Made by a program: the position numbers and the translations under genes. The notes under the pieces were generated by a model. It made no database searches and was not told the DNA's origin. It saw only the letters and a program-made list of their open reading frames with translations. A DNA stretch of 64,000 nt from Prorocentrum cordatum (lineage: Eukaryota > Sar > Dinophyceae > Prorocentrales > Prorocentraceae). This document shows positions 53,553 to 64,000 of the stretch, piece after piece. Within the stretch, counting starts at the first letter, position 1. Each line of letters starts with the position of its first letter. The stretch is taken from positions 677,913-741,912 of the forward strand of contig CAUYUJ010017982.1 in the NCBI GenBank assembly GCA_963575745.1, written 5' to 3'.

Positions 53553-54523
53553 TCACTCGCGCGCCACAGGGCACGCACTGCGCGCCCACTGCTTTCTCGG
53601 ACGACCCCAGCGTCTACGCTCAAGGGCCGCATTTCCAGGGCCGCCTGCGGCGTCGCGCGCTAGTTGTTCTACTAATGAAGCGTCGCTATGCGAAGCAATA
53701 TTTAAATGGGATCGGTCTCGGCGGTCGCTCGGGATTGCGGACAGAGGCTCGGAGCCCGACTTTTCCAACGCAGCAACTTTTCCGACTTTTCCAGCGCAGG
53801 CCTGGCATAGGACATGAGACGTGATCGATATGAGAAAACTTATCTGGCGTGATGCTCGGGCCCATGGGTTCAACGCCGAGGTTTCTGCGTGGGATGCGTC
53901 GGTTGGCAGGTGGGTCGAACGACGCGTTCGCAATGGACATGTCTGCGGCAACACATAGTTCGAGCAACAACTGCCTCGTAGGATTTTTACGCGTCGGCTT
54001 CTGAATGGCATCAGCCAGAAATACACGTTGTCCAACGTGCTGTTCTTCTCCAGGACGTTGCTGCAATCACATTGCATTGCAGTCTCCCAGTACCCAGGTT
54101 GTGCTGCACGGTGTCGTGGGCCGCGCTGCTCCGAGAAGTTCTGCGAAGCAAGATTGACGGTTTCGGCAATCATATCCGCTGCGAGGTATGCAGGCGGGTA
54201 TAAGCAGCAAAATGCCATGTTGCACTCGAACTCGGAACGTAACTAATGTCGAAGTGAGCGCCCGGAAGGCCACTATGGCGCCGCGGGCCCACGGGGCTAC
54301 AATAAATCCAACTCCAGCGACCGCCCGTTGCTCTGGATTCTATGTCCCAAAGAAGAAAATAAGAACCCATGCTATTCGTAATAATATGATCCGTGTAATT
54401 GCGCTTCTTGTATACACAATATATCACTATAATTTCCGGCGAAGCTGATTGGCAAAATTTTGTGAGTTTGGTGCGCGAGTCCCCCCTGAACCCTTCCGTA
54501 TTCCAAGTCCCGCAGCGCTGCAT
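53553..54523 (-). pseudogene. LINE endonuclease (element 3), 3' truncated
   Basis: Begins MQRCGTWNTEGFRGD at 54523 (WNxxG of the endonuclease fold). Further on come VLGDCNAM (GDxN motif) near 54075, LLLELCVAADMSIANASFD near 53960 and FSHIDHVSC near 53815, in changing frames. It then ends in RRRWGRPRKQW (53590), a C-terminal LINE motif, with no RT in between. So the polymerase was deleted, or two elements were joined. Element 2 follows directly downstream. Confidence 0.65.
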
Positions 54524-56136
54524 GGAAATTGGTGCGCATCGCCGGTGTCATCTGAACCACGCACGGGCTACCGTAGAAGATCTGGATCAGCAAACTCGGA
54601 ACGGAAGAAAATTCAGCGAAACTGGAGTCGAACCAGAAGCTGGACATGGCGGCGGAGACGAATATGGCGATCGATTAACGGGCTCGGTATCTTTGCCTGG
54701 GCCCATAAAAACCCCAGGCAGCACGGGTACGGGCATATTTTCGACGGTGGTATCTTTGCCCATGTCCGTCGACAGTCCCACGGAGGAGTGAGGAGGGAGA
54801 AGAGGCCGAGCATGTAAGACATCGTCTCCGTCAGGCTGCCCACGAAGAAGTCGGTGAAAAACCTGCGGCAATGGTAGTTGTTTGGTGGTTTTGCCCAAAT
54901 TCGCCATTACACTGCCTGTCGGAATATTTACAGTATCCGACAAAGTATGTGGCGTTGGCGCAACGGTAGCTTTGCCCAGTTGACGTCCATCACCCGCAAC
55001 ATTGAAACATAACGCTGGTCAGTTCTTTTCCTGCGGCTCCGGTATCAGGTCGGAGAGCTCCTAATGCTTGCCGCAATTCGTACTTTCCGCCTCCTTATCC
55101 TCCTCCGCGTACCCCTTTGCTCTGACCCTTTGCGCCTCCCTTCATTCCTTGTTGGGCCCGCTCCACCACGGCATTACAATTTTCGGCCAGTTCTGTAAGT
55201 TTGGGATCCAATTTCCTCACGTTTCAGCCCAGTCCTTCGTAACGTTCATGCCATTCACGGTCACCGTAACGGCTAATAGCTCTCCTCCCACCCGGACCTC
55301 GTAGGGGGGCGCGTCAGTGACGTTGATGTTGTACGGGGTCTGGAATACATCCTTTAGCAAATACTTCAGACCGAAACAATAGTTGCGCGCTGCCCGCTCC
55401 GTCGCGGGACGGCCCAAATAATCCCAGATAGTTCGACCATTATGTTTCAAAGCTGCGCTCCTGATAAGAGCCACTGCCGTATCTCGATCAAACGTGCTGT
55501 TAAACTCCAAAAAGAATATCAATGTGCTGTTGCCCTTCATGTGTGAATTGTGCGGCTGCGGGCCGTCGCACTGCGAGAGATTATCCCGGCGCCAGGCAGA
55601 CGCCGTGTGGAACATTTCGAAGCCGTCCATGCTACCAAATACAGCTGCACATGCCCGCTTATCGCAGCTAGGCAGGAATGCAAACGTCGAAGGACGAGGG
55701 ATATGTAGATGCTCAAGCTGCTGAAACTCATGCTCCAACTCGTTCAATTTCTGTTGTGTCACCGTGCCATCACCCGGGTGACTCCAACCTAAGACCCATG
55801 GAGGCCCAACCGGAAAGAAAAAAAAAATGGGGCGCGCCGAAGAACCCAGGGGGTCCGGTTTCCGCGGAGGAAAGAAAAAAACCCTGGCGATGGGGTTCGA
55901 GCACGGGGGTTACCCCCCCCTCAAATTCCGGAAGAGGAATGAACTCCCAGCCGCGGGGGTGCCCGCGCGAGGGGCCCCACCCCCCCAAGCGCAACCAGAG
56001 GAAGAAAAGCGTGAGAGCCGAGACTGTAAGTGCAATGCAACAACACCTTAATCGCGGTTGCACTAGGGATTTGTATTAGTACGGGAACAACTGAATTACA
56101 GCTGGTGAGGTTTGGGTTCGGGTTCGGGCTTATATA

Positions 56137-56345
56137 TTGGGAACCCAGTATATTGGAAACGAAATATATTGGAAACTCAATATATTGGAAGCCCACTATA
56201 TTGGAAACCCAATATATTCGAAACCCAATATATTAGAAACCCGATATATTGGAAACCCAAAATATTGGGAACCCAATATATTAGGAACCTAAAACATTGG
56301 AAACCCAATATATTGGAAACCTAATACATTGGAAACCCAACATAG
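56137..56345. repeat. 16-bp tandem repeat AATATATTGGAAACCC
   Basis: About thirteen degenerate copies of AATATATTGGAAACCC, AT-rich in contrast to its flanks, located inside the ORF1 gene between its two coding parts. Confidence 0.92.
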
Positions 56346-57197
56346 GAACAACTGCGCGATAGGACATGATAGTACCAGTTGTACTCAAGTACGAGTTGTA
56401 CGGTAGTCGGAGGGGTCCAGGGGTTCCAACGGCAACGCGCGCGGGGAAGAAGGAAAGAAATCCATGCGCCGCCAGGGGTCCCGGGTTTAACGGGTCGCCG
56501 CGAAGGTTGACCCCCCGCGGAAAGAAGAAAAGAAATCCGGCCGGAGGGTTGGGGGGTTGAGGGATGAGTCACGGGGGCGATACCGTGCCCAAAGTGCCGC
56601 GACACGGGCCGTGAGAAACCCGATATCTTCATTCAAAGGTCGGTAAGGTCATCCTGCGACACCCCGTGCGCTTTTATGGCTTGGATGTCACTCCTGATCG
56701 GCCCCAGCCGTTCGTTAAGAATGTCTTTGAGCAACTGCGCAGTCAGAGGTTGATCGTCTCTGGCGTTGTGCAGACGTTGCTGAAGTTTACGTTGCATTAC
56801 CTCAGGATCTCCGGGTCGCCGACTCTGCGGAGGGCTGCTGGTCGTGCGAGGCTGCTTGAGGGCGCTCTTCGTGGGCGTCCAACTTCGAACGTTTCTGGCC
56901 GCTTTGTTGGTGGCGCTGCCGCTGACGATGCCGAAGCTGTAGATGGTGTTACACGTTCTTGCAATACGTACTAGACGGGAGTGCCGGCCGTACGGGTCGG
57001 TTTTGATGCTGGCTGAGACGACATAGCAGACTTCCCAGTGCACGCAGTGGGAGGCAAGAAGAAACAATAATGGATGATATGTGAAGGGAGCAATTGGAAT
57101 TGTAGGGCATGGTGAGATTGTAGGGCCTTGTAGGGTATCTCCTAGATTGAAGGAACGGCCCAAAAAAAACAGAGAGGACCCCGAGCCCAACGTGGCC

Positions 57198-57218
57198 CTT
57201 CAGCCAAAATGGCTACAG
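57198..57218 (-). other. Relic spliced leader, 19 of 21 matches
   Basis: Minus strand CTGTAGCCATTTTGGCTGAA plus G differs from the leader only at the second base and at the C before AAG. It lies at the 5' end of the ORF1-like gene. Confidence 0.9.
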
Positions 57219-57254
57219 TTAATTAGTTCAAAGCGATTTTGTGGAAGATAATTA

Positions 57255-58060
57255 ATAATTGGTTGTGGTCGCAGTCGGCTGTTGGAGGCTGGAGGTCCGA
57301 GTGTTGGTATGGTGGAGGCTGGATGTCGACAGGTAGAGGTGGATATGCAGTCGGATGTTGCACGCTGGAGGTTGGATTGCTGAGCTGGTGTTGGCTGGAG
57401 GTCGATGGGTGGAGGTGGAAGTGGGATGTTGGATGTTGTAGGCTGGAGGTTGGTAGGTTGAGTGGGTGAATATCAAAGGTCGATGGATTGGGAAAGTGGT
57501 GGGATGTCACATGCCGGAGGCTGGAGGTCGAAGTGCTTAGCTCGTGGAGCTCTATAGGTGGGGGTGGATATGAGAAGTCAGTTGTTAGAGGATGGAGGTT
57601 GGATTGCTGAGCTGGTGGTGGCTGGAGGTTGACGGGTGGAGGTGGAAGTTGGACGTTGGTATATTGGAGGGCGGTGTCTTGAGTCGGTACTCCTTGAAGC
57701 TCGATGGGTTGGGGAAGTGGTGGGAATTCGGATGCTTGAGGCTGGAGGCCAGAGTGTTGAGTTGATGGGGGAGGAGGGAGGATAGATTAAGGTGGAAGTG
57801 GTAAGTCGGATGCTGGAGGTTGGAGCCCGGACTGCTGGACTGACGGCGGCTCGAGGTGGAGAGGTGGAGGTGTGAGTAACAGGTCAGACGTTGGAGGTTG
57901 ATGGTCGGGATGCTGAGCTGGTGAATGTTGGAGCTCGATGGGTGCAAATGGTGGTGGGAGGTCGGATGCTAGTAGCTGGAGGTCGGAATGCTGAGCTGGT
58001 GGATGTTGGAATCGAGAGTGGGAGCTGGGGTCAGAGACAAGGTTGAGAGCAGGAGTCCGT
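57255..58060. repeat. Degenerate GGAGGTTGGATGCTGGA minisatellite
   Basis: About 800 bases of diverged 20-33-base units around GGAGGTCGGATGTTGGAGG and GCTGAGCTGGTG. The His/Pro/Ser-rich minus frames are artefacts. Confidence 0.75.
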
Positions 58061-58590
58061 TTATAGAGAATTTCCTTGTCGTCGTAGTCGGGAAACGTCC
58101 TCGGGTGAAAAATCTCCTGGAAATGAGGTCAGAGGCGTCGTACGCCTAAAGCGACATCTCCAGGAACATTCAAATATTTACCTCTTCTGCCCCTGCTGAT
58201 TGGGCTGTGCTAGTGTGATTTGCAGACCCAGGGTGTGTGGTGAGAGTCGGGGGTTGGAGGTCGGAATCGGGAGTAGGAGTCGGAGAAACTATAATTTGTC
58301 TTGAAGCTGGAGTCGGAGGAACTGGACTCGGAGAAACCGGAAGAAAATGCTGAAGACGTGAATCCGCATGTCCTTGTACATGTCGAAGCTCTGGGCCGCG
58401 AGGTTGGAGGTCGGAGTGGGGAGCCAGAGTCGGAAGGATAAGTCCTAGTGTGAAAGGCGGGGTCCGCGTCGCCGGCGTAGACGCTGTATCCGCAGGCGGT
58501 GAAACGCAAGGGTGTTCAGCCAGAGCCTCTGGTGGGGATCTGTCCTGGGCCGATCCTGATAGAGGAGCTCCTTTGGGAAGTCCCCCTCCA
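58060..58590. other. Intergenic, GGAGTCGGAG-rich, no gene
   Basis: Repeats of GGAGTCGGA(A/G) between 58240 and 58440; nothing else recognised. Confidence 0.45.
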
Positions 58591-58956
58591 CTAACTTATA
58601 GATTCCCCGACCTCCGCATGAAGAACGGATTTGGTGAGAGGGGGAAAAGGACAAATATAATCCAACTCCTGAGATTCAGTCCGAACGATTTGGAATGGGG
58701 TCCTCGCCTCGATGCCGGAGTCGTGGTGGTAGGAATCGAAACCAGTAGAACAAAAAACTATCGGTGGCATTCGGGCCAGCCGTGCATGTGGAGACTGATG
58801 TCGGCGCCTGTATCCCGGCGGTGGTAGCTTTGCCCACTTCCGTAGTCGGATACGAAAATACAAGTGAGACTGATGATGCCAGATTTGTGCTGCATCCTTG
58901 AGGGAAGAACGAGGCGGGAGCAGGAGTCGGAGAAGGGTTGGAAATACCCTGTACAT

Positions 58957-59005
58957 ACATATATATATATATATGTATATATACATACATATATATATAG
59001 GTATA
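58957..59005. repeat. (TA)n/(ATAC)n microsatellite
   Basis: ACATATATATATATAT and ATACATACATATATATA. Confidence 0.95.
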
Positions 59006-59059
59006 TGAAGGGGTGGACGTACCGGTAGCCTCGCCCCTGACGCCCACACTCGCAATATG

Positions 59060-59480
59060 TTGCATACATTCTGTGGCGGTGGACATTTCGGTGGCTTTGT
59101 ACGTAATGTCCACGTCTCAGAATCCAGAATAGTTTCCATTCGTTTCCAATGTAGCTTGTGGTTGGTCGGCTCTGGCAGTGTTGGGTATTCTAGCGCAAGA
59201 ACCTTTATCCAGTTCCCGCCGCGGCGCGTGTCCACTTGGTATGTCCCTTGGACTTGCCCTTTGGCGCACCCTCGGTCAAGGCGGGACCAATGCATAATGG
59301 AGTCGCATGTCTCAATCAAGGCGATCATCTTCTCATGTTGTTGAAGCTCTTCCCAGTTATGCCATACTTCCTCCCACTTGCGGTGAATAGTGCCATCGCG
59401 TACATGTACAGTAAGTGCCAGCCTGCCGCCAACGTGGATTTGATACGGAGAACAGTAGTTAACTCTGATGATGTCCTCTG
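59060..59480 (-). pseudogene. Diverged ORF1-like fragment
   Basis: The minus strand reads VNYCSPYQIHVGGRLALTVH, then RKWEEVWHNWEELQQHEKM and MHWSRLDRG. The first part aligns with PYEVRVGGELLAVTVTV of the copy at 55217-55762. No start is found, and an AGGAGG tract precedes it. Confidence 0.5.
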
Positions 59481-59545
59481 ATGAGGAGGAGGAAGAGGAG
59501 GAGGAGGAGGAAGAGGAGGAGGAGCAGGAGGAGAAGGAGGACCAT
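59468..59545. repeat. GAGGAG microsatellite
   Basis: GAGGAGGAA tract. Confidence 0.9.
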
Positions 59546-59689
59546 GTGCTGAGGGTCAGGACGGGCCGAGAGGCAAGGATGTTTGGTACCCTTGGAGAGG
59601 ACAAGCTGAGGTGCAAGGATGCGATGGTACCCTTGGAGAGCGACTTGAGACGAAGCCAGGACGAGGATAAATTCGGGTGAGGATGAATA

Positions 59690-59800
59690 AAGAATCTTTG
59701 GGATCCGGCGGCTCTGGAGGATCTATCGGGCGCTGCGGCCTTCCCAGAGCGTTCTGGAACGCTCTGAGCGGCTTCCGGGACGCTCTGAAACGGATTTTTC
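59690..59800. repeat. Dispersed ~110-bp repeat, second copy
   Basis: Shares GATCCGGCGGCTCTGGAGGA and CAGAGCGTTCTGGAACGCTC-like sequence with 46276-46385. Confidence 0.7.
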
Positions 59801-60029
59801 CTTGTCCTGCAGTCCCGCCCAGCGACTCGCCCTTGTCATGCGAACTTGCTGGGCCAATACTGACGGAGACCGAGCCCCACAGTCGCGAGGCTCGCCTGGC
59901 CGGCGGGCGCCTGCTCACGCCCAGGGGCCTCGCGCGAAGGGGGCCGCGCGAGAGAGCCGGGCCCTCGCCTCTGGAGACGGCGCCCGACGCCTCCCCTGGC
60001 AGTGCAGGGCCGAGCTGCACGCTGCACCT

Positions 60030-60156
60030 GGCCATCGCTCGGACGTCCATTCCCTGTGCTTTTTTCGGTTTCGTGCGTGGTTTTTTTCGCCAATTGATCA
60101 AGGATGCTCCTCGATGGTCCTCGCCGAGAAAAAAATGCACACGTCCGAGCGATGCC
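60030..60156. repeat. Imperfect inverted repeat
   Basis: GGCCATCGCTCGGACGTCCA (60030) and ATGCACACGTCCGAGCGATG (60135) are largely complementary, with a T-run and an A-run in the arms. Confidence 0.7.
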
Positions 60157-60409
60157 AGCTGCACCGCGACAGGATCTGGCCACCTCTAAGCCTCCAGCGT
60201 CTGGGCGTAGATGGGCGGGAGCCCGCCTGAATGACCGAAGCGGCGCCCCCCTGCCCCCTCCCGCAAGCTCTTCCAGGCAGCGTCTCCCCAAGGGGCCTTC
60301 AGAGGTCCCAGGAGGCTCCTGCGGAGAGGTCCGCACAAGTGCCAGGAGGCCTGCGTAGGCCCACCAGGGGGGCAGAAAACGCCCCAAAACATGCAAGGCT
60401 GCCTGGACG

Positions 60410-60475
60410 ACGGCGACGACGAAGACTACGAATCACGACGACGAGGACGACGACGACGACGACGACGACGACGAG

Positions 60476-60507
<32 letters not shown>

Positions 60508-60560
60508 CTGACGACGGCTGACGACGGCGTCGGCGGCGGTGGCAACGACGACGACGACAA
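60410..60560. repeat. (GAC)n microsatellite
   Basis: GACGACGAC tract, similar to 45425-45615. Confidence 0.93.
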
Positions 60561-61500
60561 TGACGATCTCCTGGCAGTCCGTAAAGGACGACATAATCCA
60601 AAAAGTCGTCCTTGATCTGTTTGGCTACATTCCAATGCCTACAACACTTTGTTTTCTTCAAATCGTGGGCCCGAAACCTTTCGACCCCTTCGCTGGGACC
60701 CTCTCGCACCGGGCCGTCTTCTCATGGTTCCTGGGCCCGAAAACGGCCCCCAAACACCGAAAATCAAGGAACGCGCCGTGATTGACAATATCACGACGTC
60801 AGAGATCTGAGTTGAAAAGGGGGGGCGGAGCGGAGCGTCGCTTTCCTTCGCCGAGCGCCGCCTTCTAGCAACGCGTCCTCTCCGGCGGGAAGCTGGCGTT
60901 TGCTGGTGGCCGCTGTCGTCGTCGATGCCGCCGCCGTGGTCGTGTCCGCCGCCGTCGTCATCGTCCGAGCTCGATCCTCCTCCCAGCTCCCTCCCTGAAA
61001 TCCTCCCTCCCCTCCCTCATGCCCCCTGTTGCTTCTCCTCGTCCCATCGGGCGCTGCTTACGGGAGGGGCGAACAAAAAATGCCCTCTCCGCGCCCCTCA
61101 TGTTCCGGAACTGGAGGCCTTCCGAATGGAGCCGGAACAAGTGGGGCCTGAGGGCAGCACCGCATCGCCGACAAATCGCCGATGCATCGGGCGTCGGGAC
61201 GGAAAAACGCAGGCTTCAAACCGCGCCCCACTGTCGATGCATCGGCGATGCGGCGCGACCTTCCAACCCCGCCATCTGCCCTGGACCGGCTGACGGGGCC
61301 CGCATGGGGGGCCGACGAGGACATGGACGCGGCTGGCAAAAGGGGGGGCCGACGAGAACGGCGGCGGCGGCAGGATCATCAGGAACTCGATTCAAAACGC
61401 ACCGGAGTCCGAAAACACATTATCCTGCGACGTACCAAACTCATCTGCACTAAATGACAAGAAGACTTGGTCCAGAATCCGCTGGCCCCCTTGTGGGGCC
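60560..61500. other. Intergenic, GCCGATGCATCGGC motifs
   Basis: No gene supported. GCATCGCCGA/TGCATCGG repeats occur at 61150-61250. Confidence 0.4.
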
Positions 61501-61821
61501 ACCAGGCTGTAGGGTTAGGTTGCTGCTCCCTGCGCCACTTGCAGTTTCAAGTCTCCAATGTTACAGTCCTGCTTTCTGCTTCCGACTGTAAATTGTTACT
61601 GTCCGCGCGAGGGGGGGGAGCCGAAAACGACCCTGGTTACCCTCTCCCTCCCTGGACGTCTCAGAATTTCTGGGGGAGCCCAGGGCCATGTAAAAAAACA
61701 TGAGATTCGCGACTCCGAGGCCATACCCTTTCGTAAACTCTTCACGCTTCGCGTATCCCCACAAACATGGAGCACCTGCACTCCCGGCTCAGCCCCGACA
61801 CGATCGATACAGATCTCACGC

Positions 61822-64000
61822 ATGCCCACACTCAGAGTCCTACTGGTGGTGATGATGCTGCAGCTGCGTGAGCCTCGTGCTACACTCTGGCCCTTCCCAT
61901 TCCCAGAGGCCACGGGCGACATCATAGAAGCTGCGATGGGCCTGTGCCTTCCGTGGCAGGAGGTCCACAAAGAGTTCCGCGCCCAGTTCGCTGAGACGTG
62001 GGGATTCCAGCTCGCGGACTTCGCCTCCCTCCACACCAAGTTAGGGCCGGTCATTCACCACATCAGCACGTTGGCCACATACGCTCATCACCACGAGATT
62101 GCAGCTAAGCACGAGTGCCCCAGGACATGGGCGGGAATGCAGAAGCATGACTTCACCCTCGAGGCCCCCTTGTGCGTACTGGAAGCAATAGTCCAGCCCG
62201 CGAACGTCAAGCAGCTAAGCAGCGGAGAGTGCTCCGTCTGCCAGCTGCACAAGGCCTTGACGGGATCAGACGTGGGGCTGGGCAGTCCACACACCATGGA
62301 GGACCTGCAATACATAGGGGGCGGGGTTGCAATTTCCAACCACCGTCTCGACGAGGACATCCCGGCCTCCCCGGCCCCAGGAACAACACTGTCCCCCCCG
62401 ATCGTTCGAGACGACCGCTTCTGCAAGCTGCAGAAGGACGCCACCTACAACTGTGACGGATGCACCAACGCAGGACTGCATGGAGCAACAGGTACTTGGG
62501 AGGACGACGACACCCGGGAACTCCTAGCCCAGAACCGAGCTCAGGCGCACACGGAGGGCAACATTGCAGGTGGCTCTGCGAGCAATGCTGGGTCAGCTCA
62601 CTGGAAAGCAAGGGCATACACGTCCCCGTACCCAGCACAACCGAACGCAGTACCAAGAAGTCCATGCAGTGGCTACTACAGGAGTGCAAGCGCAGAGTGG
62701 ACGACAACCGTGCACGCAAGAGAGCCAGGACTCTCCCCTCCCTGTCCAGACTACCGCTGGGATGCGGACACCCTACTGACGCCCCAGCCCCAACCTCTCT
62801 GAAGAACCTCGTCATGCGCACGCCGCGCCAGTTCCAACCAGCCAGCGCAGGCACGACACTCCCACCACACAAGCTCACCGACGGCAGGTTCGGCACCGAA
62901 GTACACCTCACCCAACTGTACTCGGCCTCTTGTGACACCTGTCCCCCCTGCTCCCCCTTGCTGGAGTGGTCGCCAGGCTCGCCAGCCCTTGGCTGCTTCA
63001 TATGGCGCCCGGAGGCAGACGCTGACTGCAACGAACAGACAGGCCTCCCGCCGTGGGACGCAGTGCCCCTGCTGTGGATCCAGAGGAAGTGGAACGCCGG
63101 CTGGGCATGCAGGAGGTGCCTGGTTCACATCTGGGACATCGCCCTCGATCGAATACTTGACCAGTGCTCCAGCGAGATATACCCAGCCTCCCCGACCAAA
63201 AGGCCGGCCATGAGCGTGATCGCAGAAGAATGGTGTATCTACGACATGTCCGCACACCTTTCCACAACCAGCCGCGCGCCAGCCGCAAACCCCGACACAC
63301 CAACTGCAACAAGCGACTGCCGGTCAACACAGCCCCCCAACGGGCAGCCACATGAGGCCTCAGCCGGAGGGGTCACCCTCAGCTACTCGCTTCCCGACCT
63401 ACCACCCCCCATTGCGCCGCCACTCCCCACACACATTCCACCCACCGTCTGGCAGGGGACGAGTCGAGAGGCCCTGTCCGCGCGTTGGTAAAATACCTGA
63501 TTGAATGGAACCACGCAATCTACACCATCTGGGCAGGCCACGCGCAGCGCTTGGGAAAAGACGTCGTGGGCGAGGTCACCGACAAATCGGGGTGGTCCCT
63601 CGAAAATTTGGTGACCTTTCTGGCAACTATTTTACGGGGATGACATCCCCAGCAAAGGCCATCCCCCACGCATCCCCTGGGACGGACAGAGGGCCGCGGC
63701 TGCCAGGGTTGTCACACACCTAGTGGAGAGCAACCTGAAGTACCAGGAGGAATGGAAGCGCTTCGCAGACAAACTCGACAATCAGAAAGGACAGTGCCCC
63801 CACCGACAGCCGTTGAGTACACTCACCCTCTTTCTTTCAGGGATGGAGGATGACCTAGCAGGAGGAACGATAGAGCTCCTCGCCGGCCAGCCCAAGAGGA
63901 ACCGTCTGACCCTACCTCTCTACACGCAGTTGGCCACGGGTCCCCCCAGCAACCCGTCGCACCAGGCCAGTCCGACGGGTACGCAGGAGACGAGCCGCCC
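61822..64000 (+). CDS. Cys-rich hypothetical protein, partial at right edge, frameshifted
   Basis: The plus strand stays coding-like from MPTLRVLLVVMMLQL at 61822 to the window end, in several frames. Segment 1 (to ~62555) has EVHKEFRAQFAETWGFQLAD, HHEIAAKHECPRTWAGMQKH, CSVCQLHKAL and CDGCTNAGLHG. Segment 2 (to ~63480) has HCRWLCEQCW, CDTCPPCSP and GWACRRCLVHIWD. Segment 3 has IEWNHAIYTIWAGHAQRL and, after one base is removed from the G4 run near 63638, ARVVTHLVESNLKYQEEW. A pyrimidine tract ending CAG at 63840 could be a splice acceptor before MEDDLAGGTIELLAG. Paired Cys suggest zinc binding. No family recognised; it may be a decaying gene. Confidence 0.45.

Larger units (their letters stand above)
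55217..57218 (-). pseudogene. ORF1-like gene of LINE element 3 with spliced-leader relic
   Basis: Downstream of the relic at 57198-57218, ATG 56797 opens MQRKLQQRLHNARDDQPLTA and a helical segment ending SQDDLTDL at 56633. After ~870 bases of repeats and G-rich sequence, a second part (55762-55217) reads HEFQQLEHLHIPRPSTFAFL, LIFFLEFNSTFDRDTAVALI, ERAARNYCFGLKYLLKDVF and PYEVRVGGELLAVTV. A diverged copy of the last part is at 59060-59480. ORF1 proteins of LINEs usually bind the RNA template; that role is inferred. The orientation matches the endonuclease at 54523-53553, so both probably belong to one element. Confidence 0.5.

Overview
This window reads as nuclear DNA of a dinoflagellate. The main evidence is a set of decayed copies of the dinoflagellate spliced leader (consensus core GTAGCCATTTTGGCTCAAG). 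They sit on the sense strand shortly upstream of several start codons, at 32773-32793, 39027-39047, 57198-57218, 11994-12014 and 13933-13953, with weaker copies elsewhere. Supporting evidence is high GC content, long same-strand runs of genes, few and short introns (some GC-AG), many simple repeats and decayed LINE retrotransposons. No tRNA gene, rRNA gene or CRISPR array was found. Almost no protein could be named, so most are described as hypothetical.

Layout. (1) 0-6.5 kb: minisatellites, then two decayed LINEs on the minus strand. (2) 6.59-9.66 kb: a satellite composite made of (GGTGCC)n, a ~77-bp tandem repeat, a GAT/GAC tract, a spacer and (GGTGCC)n. (3) 9660-25856: a 16.2-kb block of genes with AT-rich, inverted ends. 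(4) 25857-28729: a near-identical second copy of the satellite composite. (5) 28730-42929: a 14.2-kb block of genes, all on the minus strand, bounded by a 39-bp inverted repeat with one mismatch. (6) 42930-43060: another (GGTGCC)n run. (7) 43-64 kb: intergenic repeats, two more LINE lineages (one starting with a spliced-leader relic), purine/pyrimidine and GAC tracts, and a plus-strand Cys-rich reading frame at the right edge.

The main proposal is that the two gene blocks are giant cargo-carrying DNA transposons inserted in (GGTGCC)n satellite. Each has one gene of the same family at its left end, pointing at the left terminus. The two proteins (about 690 and 800 residues) share a D/D/E pattern, a CxxC and a KHH motif at matching spacings, which fits a DDE transposase. 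The other genes would be passengers: a GYDKG-repeat pair, a zinc-finger/RS-domain protein and several unknown nuclear-looking proteins. The structure is read directly from the sequence; the transposase function and mobility are inferred.

Several reading frames are broken by single-base changes, mostly in A/T homopolymers, so either recent decay or long-read consensus errors must be considered.
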